This document shows, piece by piece, positions 32,396-45,646 of a stretch of DNA of 64,000 nucleotides. The stretch covers positions 2,673,501 through 2,737,500 of the forward strand of contig CP114493.1 of the NCBI GenBank assembly GCA_027186245.1, in the 5' to 3' direction. Origin of the DNA: Coriaria nepalensis. Its lineage: Eukaryota > Streptophyta > Magnoliopsida > Cucurbitales > Coriariaceae. Position numbers and translations under genes: made by a program. Position 1 is the first letter of the stretch, and each line of letters opens with the position of its first letter. The notes under the pieces were generated by a model. It had not been told where the DNA came from, ran no database searches, and worked only from the letters and a program-made list of their open reading frames with translations.

Positions 32396-34556
32396 ATGTC
32401 TCCAAATCCCCAAACTCTCGCCCTCTTTCTTCTTACATTTTTTCTCTTCCACTTCTCTTCGGGTCTACCCGATCCGGACCCGCTAACAATCCAACCGTTT
32501 CTTCTGAACCCATCTCTCCCTTCAACAATTCCCGCCTTTCCAGAGCAATCCGACGTCCAAGCCTGTCCATTAAACCTACCGGATGAGCTTTTCCACGGAA
32601 TTAAAACCGCATGTGGTGGGGCAAAGAAAGGCGACCGGCTCATGACCGGAGAGCTCCACCGGACCAGATGCTGCCCCGTTCTGGCAGCTTGGCTCTACGC
32701 CGCATACTCTGCCACCGCCTTAGACAGAGCCGGCAGAGTCTCCACCTCCGCCGCCGTCGTGGCGGACATGCCGGTTCTTCCCGATGACTCTGAAACGTGC
32801 GTGAGTAACTTGGGCAAAGCCTTGAGTGAAAGAGGGATCGAGCTGATCAAACCGAACGAGACGTGCGACGTCGTTTACTGTTACTGTGGTATAAGATTAC
32901 ATCCATTGAGCTGTCCCGAGGCGTTTTCGTCGAACCAGAAGGGGAAGCTTGTTGGAGATGAGAAGGTGAAGAGGTTGGAGAGAGATTGCTTGAGTAATGG
33001 CGTTAATGGCGGTGGATTGGGTGGATGCTCTAAGTGTTTACACAGTTTACATCAGGTAAATTATTAAACTCCATTTCCTATTACGCTTATAAATTCTTCT
33101 CTACCTTAATTGGTTGCTTCTTCATAAGTGCTTTTGTTCATTACCATTTTAATTTTAGTGGGTTAGTGAAAAAAATGAAGAAGATGAATCTGATTTGGGT
33201 TTCTTCCATAATTGGGGAAAGTTCTTTTTCCTTTTTTTTCTCCGCTGCTGTTAAGCTATTTTACCTTTACTCCATTGAAACAATGGTCGAACCGTTGAAG
33301 ATGATTGTTCACGCGCTAGGACATGGCGCGTGTGACGTAACTGAGTAAAAGTTGTATAAGAGTAATGATTAGAATAAAAATATATATAATTTAGAGTCGA
33401 GATATCTAATCGAAAGAATAAAAATAGATTGTCAGGTTAATATGTTTATAAAACTTGGACTGTTCTTATTTTTATAATTAAATATTAATCATAAATTATA
33501 TAAAAATTATATAAAGAAGATATTATATGGTAAATTTTCTCTCAAATTACCCTCTCTCTAAAAAAAAAAATCCTAATTTGATTTTGGATAGGTTTAATAT
33601 TTAGTGCCAGATGTCACTCTCTGTATGGCCGTACATAGCTTGAGGATAATAATATCTATCACGAATATATATAATAATAAATATTATTTTTATATGATAA
33701 ATAATATATATTATATATAAAAATAAGATTTATAATTATAATCTAATTTAATATGACATATAGTTGTCATAAAACAATTTCTCAATTTCTTTTCGTTAAA
33801 AGTTTCAATTTTTTGTTTGCATCGATAGAAAAGATAAGCAATGCTCCCACATGCTATGCTAATACTTATCCAAAGTGTTGTTTGTTTGTCTTTTTTATTT
33901 ATTTATTTATTAATTATTATTATTAATTTTTATTTTTATTTTTTATGTGATTTTACAAGCATGGTAGTGGTGTCTTGAACAAAGGATTATTAGTGTACTT
34001 GTGGGTCCCCTATATATTCTTAAGAGAGATGCTTATACAATGTGATATATCATGCAAGTAAATATATAAGTCAATATTATTCTACAAGGAATGATTAAAG
34101 CATAATCACAAACTAATGAAGTATGATATATTTATCTCAATGATAAGCTTTCCATTTGGGTTTTCATGTTAAGTACGAAATAAATTCTTAAATTGACAAT
34201 CTTAGAAAGATAATATATTAATGCAGCTGGACAAGGAAAAAACTTGGAACTCGAGCAAAGAAGAGAATAGGACTAAGAAGATGCACAACAAGGTATGTGA
34301 GCTAATGGGTGTAACATGGCTTTTAGCGAAGAATCGGAAGGCTTACATTCACACAGTTTCTTCTGTTTTACGTGCTACTATGATGAGCACGGACGGCTCA
34401 GATCCCCGCTCATGCACAGTCAATAGTGATGGAATGCCTCTAGCTGTTGATTCCTCTCAAATCTCTGATGCGTCTTCTTCTTCGCCCATCTCACTACCAT
34501 TACTATTATCTCTGCTTGCTTGCTTTCTGTATAAGCACAATCTGGAAGGGTTTTGA
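32396..34556 (+). CDS. Putative GPI-anchored protein (At4g28100-like)
   Basis: A predicted secreted, membrane-anchored plant protein of unknown function. Exons are 32396-33055 and 34227-34556, joined in phase 0 (SLHQ|LDKEKTW), giving 329 aa. The N-terminus (MSPNPQTLALFLLTFFLFHF) is a signal peptide. The middle is Cys-rich, with QACPLN, GELHRTRCCPVLAAWLYAAY, ETCDVVYCYCGIRL and GGCSKCL. The C-terminus ends in a Ser-rich stretch and a hydrophobic tail (SLPLLLSLLACFLY) like a GPI-attachment signal. The family corresponds to the protein annotated in Arabidopsis as uncharacterized GPI-anchored protein At4g28100. The 1171-bp intron is AT-rich; a plus-strand frame inside it (33034-33348) is intronic. 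The donor is CAG|GTAAAT and the acceptor ATGCAG|CTGG. Confidence 0.9.
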
Positions 34557-34978
34557 TTGATTAATTGTTAGTTTTTGTACTTTTTGGAATGTTTAGTTTA
34601 TTACTTTCCCTGTACAACTTTTGTTTTGTTTTGTTTTTTTTTACTTTTACTGCGTTGGGAATGCAATCGTCATTTTGTTCTGATGATAGATTTGAGTTTT
34701 CTTTTATCTTCTTCTATATATGGAAATTTGATGCGTACAATTATTATACTGGTGGGCCTTGTATGGCATGTGATATAGGGCCAAAGATAAATATGGCAAC
34801 TTGCATGTTTGGTTGCATTCTTTAAAGGCAAAGTGTAGTGTTCTTCACGGGAAATTTATGAAGATATCAAACATCAAATCACAAATTCAATAATTATCGA
34901 ATAGGCCAGTTAAATGTGAATTGTTCTATAGTACTTGTGAACTAGATTTTATATCCGTGTCTTGCACGGAATTATGTT

Positions 34979-35021
<43 letters not shown>

Positions 35022-35479
35022 AATTATAAATTAAAAATAAAATAATTATTTAAAAAAAAACTTAAAAAATAATATTTATGAAAAATTTACTTATTTAGTT
35101 ACTTACTTATATAATAAATTAGTATAATTTATTTATACTTTTATATTTTTTGATAATACATATATATGCTTGATGAAAGGAAGTGAATAGTCAATACTTA
35201 ATTCTAAAGTTTTTACATGAAAGAATGAATAGTAATAAATGAAATTCTCACATGGCAGAGTTATGTGCATAAACTCAACCATTATATGTACTATTTTTCC
35301 TATCCGTGCTTTTTCACAAATTTGTATAAATATAAGTAAATTATTATACTAAATTAAATAATATTTATTGATTAAAATTTATCTAACTAGTAGTTCGTTT
35401 GATTTATATTTTAAATTTTCTAGTGTTTCATAATATTATAATAAAAAGAAAAGAAAATATAGGTCAGATTCAATGACGA
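34557..35479. other. 3' flank and AT-rich spacer
   Basis: It holds the probable 3' untranslated region of the GPI-protein gene and a (TA)n tract. No other gene was seen. Confidence 0.45.
34980..35019. repeat. (AT)n microsatellite
   Basis: About 20 uninterrupted AT dinucleotides. Confidence 0.9.
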
Positions 35480-38400
35480 GTTGCATTCATCTTCTCAAAC
35501 TAATTACGAGAGATTTACTAGTTCCAAAAAATGTGGCATATATGTATAGAAAGTTAAAGAAGTCTAGTCTTTAATACAACTGACGATTTGTCATTATGAT
35601 ATCGAATGAAAAATTTATTGTTAATTTAAGTGACAATGGTCACAAACTCATTAATATCAATGAGTTATTTTATACTTACCCGTTGATCAACGGGTCAAGA
35701 ACAATATCATTTTGTTTTATTGATTATGAACATTTTACTTGGAGTTACGAGACATTTCATATACCTTGAAAAGCTCTGAATATCTAGTTTCATATGCAAG
35801 CAGCAGATTATAATTTTGAGCTTAGAGAAAAATGTTATAGTAGAATAAGTAAAGTATGTGCATGATCATCATCTTTCAAATTACATTCAACTTCTCTCAC
35901 TCACTATTTGAGGTATATAAATCTTTAGGAAATGTTCCATACAAGAATAGAAAGCTCTTGATGTCTAGTTTCTAATGTAATTGGCGGTTTGTCATTCCGA
36001 TATTGGATGGAAAGGCTATCACTAATATAAGTGACAATGGTCATGGACCTGTTGATATCAACGGTTTAATTTATACTTACCGATTGATATCAATGGGCCC
36101 CATTGATATCAACACGCTAAGAACAATACCATCTTGTTTTAATGATTTTGAGCGTTTTACTTGAAGTTACGAGATGTGCAATATACCCTTGGAAAGCTCT
36201 GAACATCTAATTTCATATGCAAGTAGTTGTTTACAATTTCAAGTTCAAATGAAAAGGTTATAGTTGAATAAGTGAAGTATGTGCATGATCATCATAATTC
36301 AAATTGTAGTTATTTTGTCTCACTCACTACGAGAGGTATACTAATCGCCATAAAATGTGTCATATATGTATTGAAAGCTTTGGAAGTCTACTTTCCAATA
36401 CAACTAATGGTTTATCATTACAATATTGGATGAAAATGTTATTACTAATTTAAGTTACAATGGTTATGGACCCATTGATATACCAATGAGCCAAGAATAA
36501 CATCATATTGTTTTAATAATTTCGAGCATTTTGCTTCGAGTTTTAAGACATTTCATATACCGTTGAAAAGCTCTGGATGTCTAGTTTCATATGAATGTAG
36601 TAAATAATCTCTAGAAAAGGTTTCACACATGTATTGAAAGTTCTAGAAATCTAATTTGCAATGCAACTAACGGTGTATCATTCTGATATCGGGCGAAAAG
36701 GTTATTACTGATTTAAAAGACAATGGTCATGGACCCGTTGATATCAACGGTGTTATTTTATACTGGCCCATTAATATCAATGAGACGTTAATCATGACCC
36801 GTTGATATCAACGAGGCAAGAACAATATCATATTGCTTTATTAATTTTGAGCATTTTACTTAAGAGTTACGAGATGTGCCATATACCGTTGGAAAGCTCT
36901 GCACGTCTATTTTCATATACAAGTGGCCGCTTATAATATCGAGTTCAAAAGAAGTATGTGCTATCGTAATTCAAATTGCATCTATCTTGTCTCACTCACT
37001 ATGAGAGATATGTTAATTTCCGAAAAATGTCCCATACATGTATAGAAAGCTCCGAAAGTCTATTTTCCAACGCACTTGACAGTTTGTAATTTAGATATTT
37101 GATGAAAAGGTTACTACCAATTTAAGTGACAATGGTCATGTGCCCATTAATAACAACATGTCATTTTTTACTTTTCCACTGATATCAATGTGTCAAGAAT
37201 AATATTATCTTACTTTAATGATTCATAGCATTTTACTTAGAGTTACGAGAGGTGCCATATACAAGTTTCATATGCAAGTGGCCGTTTATAATTTTGAGTT
37301 CAAATGAAAAACTTTTAGTAGAATAAGTGAAGTACGTGCATGATCATGATGATTCAAATTACATTCATCTTGTCTCACTCAGTATGAGACATATAGTAAT
37401 ATCTAGAAAATGTTCCAAACATGTAAAGAATGCTCTTAAAGTCTAGTTTCCAATGCAACTGGCAATTAGACATTTCGATATCAGATGAAAATGTTATTAC
37501 CACTTTAAGTAATAATAGTCATAGACCTGGTGATATCTAAGAGTTATTTTATACTTACCTATGATATCAATGGGACGTTGATCTTGGTCTGTTGATATCA
37601 ACGAGCTGATATCAACGAGCTAAGAACAATATCATATCGTTTTAATGATTTCAAATGTCTTACTTAAAGTTACGAGATGTGCCAATATACTATTAGAAAG
37701 CTTTAGACATTTATTTTCATATGCAAGTAGCCGTTCACAATTTCGAGTTCAAAATAAAAAGTTATAGTAGAATAAGTGAAGTATGTGCATGATCATTATA
37801 ATTCAAATAACATGCATCTTTTCTCACCAACAATGAGAGATGTAGTAATCTCCAGAAAATGTGCAATATATGTGTAAAAAGCTCTAGAAGTCTAAATTTC
37901 AACAAAACTGATGATTTATTGTTCAGATATAAGATGGAAAGTTTATTATTGATTTAAGTAACAATGCTCATGGACTCATTGATAACAATGACTCATTTTA
38001 TATTTTCCCGTTGATATCAATTGGTCAAGAGTAACATTATCTTATTTTAATGATTTTGAGCATTTTACTTGAAGTTAAGAGACATGCCATATAATGTTGG
38101 AAAGCTCCGGACGTCTTTTTTCATATGCAAGTGCCGTTTACAATTTCGAGTTTAAAGAAAAATATTATAGTAGAATAAGTGAAGTATGTACATAATCATG
38201 ATGATTCAAATTGCATTCATCTTATCTTACTTAGTATGAAATATATACTAATTTCTAGAAAATGTTCAAAACATGTATAAAACTCTAAAAGTCTAGTTTC
38301 TAACGCAATATACGATTTGTCATTATGATATCAAATGAAAAAGTTATTATCAATTTAAGTGACAATACTCATTAACCCGTTGATATCAATGAGTTATTTT

Positions 38401-39065
38401 ATACTTACTTATTGATATCAATGGGATGTTGGTCTTGACCCATTAATATCAATATGTCAAGAACAACATCTTATTTTAATGATTTCGAGCGTTTTACTTG
38501 GAGTTATGAGATGAGTCGTATAGTTTTGGAAAGCTCTGGACGTTTATTTTCATATGCAAGTGACAATTTACTATTTTGAGTTCAAATGAAAACGTTATAG
38601 TATAATAAGTAAAACATGTCCATGATCATTATAATTCGAATGACATTCATTTTATCTCACTTATTATGAGTGATATACTAATGTCAAGAAAATGTGTCAT
38701 ACATGTATAGAAAGATCTGGAAGTCTAATTTTCAATGCAACTGGCGGTTTGTTTTTCCAATTTAATTTTCAAATTACTAATCTAATTAATAATGGTCATG
38801 GACCCGTTAATATCAATTGGTTATTTAATACTTACTCATTGATATCAATGCATTAAGAATAATATCATCTTTTTTTAATGATTTCGAGCATTTTGCTTCG
38901 AGTTATGAGATGCGCCATATACCATTGGATAGCTCTAGATTTCTAGTTTTATAAGTGTCTAGTAAGTTACAATTTTGAGTTCAAACAAAAACGTTACAGT
39001 AGAGTAAGTAAATATTGTATCATTCAAATTATATTAATCTTATCTTAAATTACATTCATCTTATC
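35480..39065. repeat. Satellite-like tandem array, ~410-bp monomer, ~9 copies
   Basis: Anchor strings recur in order in each unit: TCTCACTCACTATGAGAG, GTCATACATGTATAGAAAGC, GACAATGGTCATGGACCCG, GTTGATATCAAC, ACTTGGAGTTACGAGA, GGAAAGCTCTGGACGTCTA, and TTTCATATGCAAGTGG. The last anchor lies near 35787, 36208, 36577, 36907, 37262, 37708, 38117, 38545 and 38945, so spacing is about 330-450 bp. Units alternate between a long form, which has an extra GGGACGTTGATCTTGACCCG block with a third copy of the palindromic box, and a short form without it. No coding frame is kept. The array ends about 240 bp from the polygalacturonase stop codon. Confidence 0.9.
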
Positions 39066-39303
39066 TCTCGTTAATAGCGCTCGTTAGTAAATTAGAAAAT
39101 GGTAAGTGTAGTATATTAATAAATAATAGATACTAAAAAACACAATGTAAAATAACGTTAATTTTTTCTGACGCAAACATCAAATTTTACCTTGGGAGTC
39201 GGTCTACCCTACCATCTGGCAATAGACTGAACCCACCCAAGAAATCCTCTAAAAGTTAACATATGGATTAAGTATAATGGCTATGAAGGTCTGATTATGT
39301 ATG

Positions 39304-40790
39304 TTAAGCAGCTGCGCAGATTGCCGGTTTTTGTGTCCCGGATACCTTCAGGTTCTTGAAGTTTTCACATTCAGATTTAACCGGGCCTTGATTTCCATTG
39401 TATGTGAGATTGATGTCTGCAACTTCCACGCCCTCGCAAGGAAATGTTTTACTGCAAGCAATCTTCACAGCCACCGGACAAGCTGAGCTGCCCCTTATTT
39501 TCTTGAAGCTCACTTTGCTAATCTTCACTTTCGACGAAGCCTAAGATAACAACACAAAATAGACATGAGGGATGAAATATTCATAAATGAAGTCTTCGGT
39601 TCGTGAAATACCTTATGACATGTATAATTGTTGTATAAATACCTTGTTATTGCAATGATTCCATGGGCAGTACCCTTGGTCAAGGATGATGGGATTAGTG
39701 ACATTTTTCATGATGATATCCTCGAAATGAATATTAGAAGCTTGTCCGGGTAGAGAATCGGGCCAACTTTTGATTCTCACGCCATTGGTAGTCCCTATAA
39801 GGGTACAGTTCTTTACAGTGACTCCAACTACAGGCTCTTCGTTAGGATACTTTCCCAAGCTTCCCACGCTGATGCCATGTCCGGGTCCGCATATTACATT
39901 GGTGATTTTCAGTTGTTTGTTCCCATCGCCGATTGAAATACAGTCATCACCCGTGCCGATAACCGAGTTGGTGATGTTAACTCCATTTGAACGTCCCAGA
40001 TGGATTCCATCGCTGTTGGGACTATCCTCAGGTGCAATGATCTTGACATTATCGAAGGTTAATTGATTGCAGGATATCACGTTGATGTGAAGGTTCTTGC
40101 TGTTCAACGAAGTTATGTCTCGTACTACCGAATTGTTGACAAAGTCGAACCTCAGACTCTAGTATAATTTTCCAAAATAAACATGTTTATAGTATTAATA
40201 TCAATGTCCCAAATATTAAATAATAATGACGTAAATAGAGAAGTATAGAGAAGAGATATTACAATTGGAAGCTTCTTGCAGTTGAAGGTTTTTTGGCAAT
40301 TGTTTGACTTCCAAGCAGCTTCGCCTTGACCATCAAAAGTACCACCACCGAACAAGGTGATGGCGTTAACATGTTCAAATGTAACCCACTTATCTTCTCC
40401 TACATTTGCTGTAGAATAGGCTTGAAGTGTTCCTACAACCTTAATCTCAACAGGATTCTTGCACGGCCCTGTGAAATGTAGCGCACGTAACTTGTAAAGC
40501 CCTCTCGGAACTATTATTCTGCTCGGTCTTAGTGATGCGCAAGCATCTCTCCATGCATTTGTCATCACCTATATGTAATGTGTCGCAGAACTTGAGGTGT
40601 TAAAAAATGACTCGAGAATAGTAATATGACGGTAAACAAAGTTTGAAACTAGTACCTCAGTGATGTCTTGATTGGGCTTTGCACCATATGTTTTGCCAAT
40701 ATGTAATGCTCTAAGTCCAGAATGAGCCTCTGCTGTTGATGCCAGAACTAATAGGAAACATAATCCCACTACGTTTGGCTTCATATCCAT
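39304..40790 (-). CDS. Exopolygalacturonase-like protein (GH28)
   Basis: A secreted glycoside hydrolase of family 28 that would hydrolyse pectic homogalacturonan in the cell wall. Exons on the minus strand are 40790-40656, 40568-40263, 40158-39643 and 39540-39304, all phase 0, giving 397 aa. A signal peptide (MDMKPNVVGLCFLLVLAST) is followed by the beta-helix domain. Catalytic motifs are NSD (195-197, canonical NTD), GDD (217-219), GHG (240-242) and RIK (275-277). The GPGHGISVGSLGKYPNEEP stretch resembles the pollen-type exopolygalacturonase clade. An upstream in-frame Met at 40847 was not chosen because a TATA box at 40854-40862 lies only seven bases from it; the Met at 40790 directly precedes the signal peptide. 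The Thr-to-Ser change in NTD is conservative. The enzyme is probably active. Confidence 0.93.
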
Positions 40791-40853
40791 CTTCTTCGTA
40801 TTCTTCTTTTTCTTCTTCTCTCTTCTTCGGGTTCTGTTTGATTTCATGTGAAA

Positions 40854-40862
40854 CTATTTATA
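40854..40862 (-). promoter_or_regulatory. TATA box of the polygalacturonase gene
   Basis: TATAAATAG on the minus strand lies 64 bases upstream of the chosen start codon. This leaves room for a transcription start about 30 bases downstream and a short leader. Confidence 0.65.
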
Positions 40863-42689
40863 CCAGGTGGAAGGAAATAATCACCATTAGGTTCTCAACT
40901 AATTGCTAGCTGAGTTGTTCTTTTTGCAATGATCATGGCAAACAAGAATTACTTCGTCCGTTTGGGGTTCAACCTAATTCCACCCTACTTTTAGATTTTT
41001 GTTGTTGTTGTTACTTTTTGTTTCTTTCTTTATTTGAACGCGCTTGAATTCTTAATTCCTAATCAGTGCCCAATAATGAAGCGTAATACCCTTTGAGCAT
41101 GATATAGATAGTAATGTTACACAGGCATGACATCTATTAGCTTCACTTCTAGAGAAGAATATTCTACGTCACAACTATTTGAAATATATATTTGAAGAAA
41201 ATTATATTTTTTTCCCTAACTAAATTATAAGAAATATATTATATACTAGTTTTTTAACTTATACGATGCATGAGAAAATCTATGACGAGTTTGTTAATGA
41301 AAATTTGTATTTATACACCTTTTAATTACGTAAATTTATTGTGTTGATATTCAACACAATAATATGAAAAGATGATCATACATGTTAGAATAATTGAAAT
41401 TGAAATTTATTTAGTTACAATAGGTAATATATATTATGTTAACATGTAGAATTCTAATAATTTTAAGTGTAAGATAATAATAAGGTGTAATGAAAATAAT
41501 TATAAACAAATTAAAACATTCATAGATAATGAATATATTTTGATTATCTTATAAACCAAATAATTAAAACTAAATTGCATTAATAGTATATTATACTTTG
41601 TATGTCGTTCATGATAGTATTAATGTAAGTCATTTTTAAATTAATATTTATATATGTACTAGTTTTTATACTTATACGTGAAAAAACTATATATTATTTT
41701 ATTTGAGAAATTTTAATATATATCACATTCATCATATTTCTAAGAAAATTTGAACAACAAAAGTAAAGGAAAGAGATAAAAATAACTATAGGAGCAAAGA
41801 GATGTAATACTTTTCCCTTTCAAAGACTCAAAGCTACCATTATGAACGAACAAATTAAGAAAGTAGTCCACCAAAACATCCTAGAATCAAGACCAGTTAA
41901 AGTAAAACAAACATATTTGATGTTCTTACTACAACTCTTATCCGAAATTATAGGAAATTATAAGAGAACTCCTACGCAACAATTCAATGGGGTTTTTCTT
42001 AAAACAATGAATACATGCATCCATTCATTTCTATGATTTAGCAATCAATAAAAATAAAAATAAAAAAAGGATGTTGTGAAGAGGTTTCACTGAAAATTTG
42101 CAGAAAAAATACAATGAATCCATATAATAGAGAATCCAATTTTGAAACAGTATCCTAAAAGAGAAAAACTCCTAAAGTCTTTCACACAAAAAGAAAATTG
42201 AGCTAATTCACACAACAAAAGGAAAAACAAAAAGAAAAATATGAGAGGACAGAAGGAGACATATTTTCATAACTGTGGATACATGTCAATTCTTCTATTT
42301 GGAGTTAAAAATTGGGATGATTAAGTAAATAAGATTAAATGAGATAAGTTTTTGTAAGATAGACTCATTTTCAAAAATCATGGTTTTTGATCTCCTTTTT
42401 ATTTTATTTTATTCAATATAAAGGTAAAAGAATATATAAAATTACTCTAATACCCTCATCTCACTCCTTCAGCCCATTCTTCATCTTCTCTCTTCTTCTT
42501 CTTCCTTCTTTCTTAATGAACTAGCGACGGGTCCATCAAAAAAATAATTTTCCTTTTTACTCCCTTTCGTGCAAGAATCGAACTCTGTTTTGTTCCTTCA
42601 ACATAAGCATTTTGGAGAGATCAAGAACGGAATCCTCTTCCTTCGAACCCAATCTCGAAATATAATTTTTTTTCATCTTTTGGACCCGA
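40863..42689. other. AT-rich intergenic sequence
   Basis: Promoter-side DNA of the polygalacturonase gene, then AT-rich sequence with a CTT-rich pyrimidine tract near 42470-42520. No gene was recognised. Confidence 0.4.
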
Positions 42690-43640
42690 GATTTCGGACA
42701 AAAACAGGACCAAAAATTACTTTTGGACCGAAATTCAACATTTCAGACTAGATTTTTAAAGTAATTTTGGATCAAAATTAATTTGGGACCAAGATTTTGG
42801 ACCAGTCCAGTGTGTAATTTGTGTCTAGTCATTTCAAACAGCTTCCAAATGTTATAAATAAAAAAGAATATATCATAACACTAGGCTCTTAGAACTTTTT
42901 ATAGAATCCAAGAACACATCAATCAAAGTTATATAACCTAGGTAAAAATTCTTGAAGTTAACTGAACGATCTTAAGTTTTTGGACCAAAACTCAAGATTT
43001 CAAACCAAACCTGAAGATTTCGGACGAAAACTCAAAGAAATTTTGGACCGAAATTAATTTCGGACCTTGATTTTGAACTGATCCAGTTAGTGACCTTTAT
43101 CTAGGAATTTCGGATAGCATTCAGATGTTATAAAATCATAAAATAAAATAACATAAAACTAGACTTTTAGAGCTTTCTATAGCGTTCAGGAATATCTCAA
43201 TCGAAGTTATATAATGTAAGATACAAATTATTGAAGTTGACTAAGAACATTTCAGTGTGGGATTTCAAACTAGAACAATCATTTCGTACCAGGCTTTTCG
43301 GTCCAAAAATGATATTATAAAATCATAAAAAACTATATCATAAAACGAGATTTCTAAAACTTTCTATAGAGTCTAGGAATATCTCAATTGGAGTTATATA
43401 ACCCGAAATAATTTTTTTTTAAGTTGACTAAAATATTTTTATCCAGGATTTTGGACCAAGAGAATCATTTCAGACTAGAACTTCTGGTCCAAAAATGGTG
43501 TTATAAAATCATAAAAAATATATATCATAAAACGAGACTCTTAGAATTTTCCATAAAGTCTAAGAACACCTTAATTAGAATCATATAAGCTGAGATACAG
43601 ATTCTTAAAATTGTCTGAATAATCTTGGCCTAGGAATTTT
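42690..43640. repeat. Left arm: ~180-275 bp repeat units around telomere-like tract
   Basis: Units recur near 42888, 43164, 43349 and 43527. Each contains CTTTCTATAGAGTCTAGGAA, ATCTCAATTGGAGTTATATAAC, GAAGTTGACTAA and TTTCGGACCAAAATT-type strings. The reverse complement of the same units lies at 45896-46520, on the other side of the telomere-like sequence. Confidence 0.7.
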
Positions 43641-43863
43641 GGACTATGATTTAGGATTTAAGATTTAGGGTTTAGGGTTAGTATTAGAGTTTAAGGTGTA
43701 TGGATTAGGGTTCAAGTTTAAGGTTTAAGGTTTAAGGTCTTGGATTTAGGGTTCAAGTCCAGGGCTTATGGTGTAAGTTAAGGTTTATGGTGTATGTTTA
43801 GGGTTTACAGTTTTAGTTTAGTGTTTTGGATTTTGGGTTTACAGTTTAAGTCTAGGGTTTAGG
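43641..43863 (+). repeat. Degenerate telomere-like TTTAGGG repeats, left block
   Basis: Many variants of TTTAGGG (GATTTAGGGTTTAGGG, GTTTAAGG, GGATTAGGG) occur in one orientation. They match the Arabidopsis-type plant telomere unit but are heavily mutated. The block is cut by a solo LTR and resumes at 45647. Confidence 0.7.
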
Positions 43864-45646
43864 TGTTCGGCATGATGCCCTAAAAATATGTAATAAGTAT
43901 AATTTTATGAAATTAATAAAAGTAACATTTTTCTATATAATTGTTTGAATGTGTTATTATTGAATAGTGTGTATAAATATCAAAAAAATTTAAATTCATT
44001 TATGTGACTATAATCTTATATTAGTACGATAGGATTAAGATTATAGATAATGAATTAAATTATCCGCGACATATTAAAGTATGAAATCTTTAATTAATGG
44101 TTGCTAGTACAGTCCACTAGCATTATGAATGCAAGTGTCAAGATCCGGATCACTGATGTAAATAAAAATTTTAGTTGAGGTTCTTTATATAATTGGAGTA
44201 TATAGGACGAGATCCGATATGAATGAATTATTTCTCAACATACCGTTTGGCATAAAAAGTTTTATTCATATCAATAGATGATCATATGCAGATCAATTTG
44301 AATTTTGAGTAGTCATGGACTCTTGTTTATGTCAATTGGATTTTTTGATTTACTCGTTAGAGTTTATTTGTAAAATAGGCTAAAAACTTTTATTTTAGAG
44401 ATTCATTGGGATAAGCGGCTGAACATGATTTACAGATATGAAATCCAAACATTCTTCATAGAAGATTGTATGTTGGTTTCCTTAAAGATTAATTCTAGAA
44501 CTGAATGGTTTTGAACTCAAATTTATAATTAAGTTATAAATTGACCGTTCACTAGTAGATTTACTTATGATAAGGAGATAATTAAAAGGGTAAAATGATA
44601 ATTTTGAGCAGCTTTAATTATGATTTTATTATTTGAGGATTAAATTATATGTAATGATAATATCAATGGACCACTAAAGATTGCTTGGTAATTTATGATA
44701 TAATTGCAAGAGTATAATCTCATATTTTTTGTTGAATAATACTTTGATTAATAAATAAGATTTATTAGATTAAATAGTTTAATTAATAATCTAATTTATT
44801 GGAGCTTGGAATTATAGGTCCTAGGTTGCCTCTATAAAACACTATATATAGTAAAAGTGACAAAGGTAGAGAAAAGTTTTATTTGCAAAGAAAATAGTTT
44901 TTTTAGGCAAATATGTAATTATAAGATAATTGGTGTTAATTAGTTAATTAGAGAATTAATTAATTAAAAGATGTATTTAAATATTATAGTGAATTTCGAA
45001 ATTCACTTTATAAAATAATAATATATTTAATTTTGAATTAAATATATTATCTAATGTTAAGTTATTATGATATATCAATTTAATATTAAGATTAGGCAAA
45101 TCAAATTTAAATTGGTTTGAGAAACTAATTTAATATTCAAATAAAATATGATTTAGTTTAAAATAGATAAGATTTTATTTTAAATTAGATTTAAAAATAT
45201 TTGATTAAATCAAAGAAATTACTAAAAGATACCTCATGATTTTATTATTACTTAATATTGTGTTTGAATTATTAATTCAATTAATTTAAAGTGTTATAAA
45301 TTAAAATTAATATTAAAAATAAAATCTAATATAATTCTATATATACATTTTATTCTAATTGTTTTAGAGAGATTTTTTTGGATGAGAAGAGGTCACTCTT
45401 AAGAAAGAAAATATTGTCATCTCTACATGCTCATACACGTCCTAGTGTGCTGAGGATCGACTTGAAAGATCTTGGTGTGAATCTTAACGGTCGACTTGCA
45501 TAGACTAATGTATGATTCCTCAATCTAGTATTTAAGATTAATTTATGTATATAAAAAGGATTGCTAAAAAAAGTTTTTTGATAATTTTTGCTATACACTA
45601 GGACGAACAATCACTTCAACTGAATTTTTAAACCTGATTTCCAACA
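43864..45646 (+). mobile_element. Solo LTR (1783 bp) inserted in telomere-like repeats
   Basis: It begins TGTTCGGCATGATGCCC and ends GATTTCCAACA, with matching inverted termini (TGTTCGG/CCAACA, one change). Flanks TTAGG (43859-43863) and TTAAG (45647-45651) form a 5-bp target duplication with one mismatch. TATA-like CTATAAAAC occurs near 44834. No internal retrotransposon sequence lies within. Family is probably Ty1/copia by the ends; this is an inference. Confidence 0.7.

Noticed and set aside
33034..33348. 104-codon plus-strand frame
   Set aside because: It starts at the end of exon 1 of the GPI-protein gene and runs into its intron. The conserved continuation is at 34227.
35480..39065. 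Possible CRISPR array
   Set aside because: Repeat units are about 400 bp, diverged along their full length and in a plant nuclear context. There is no short repeat and unique spacer pattern.
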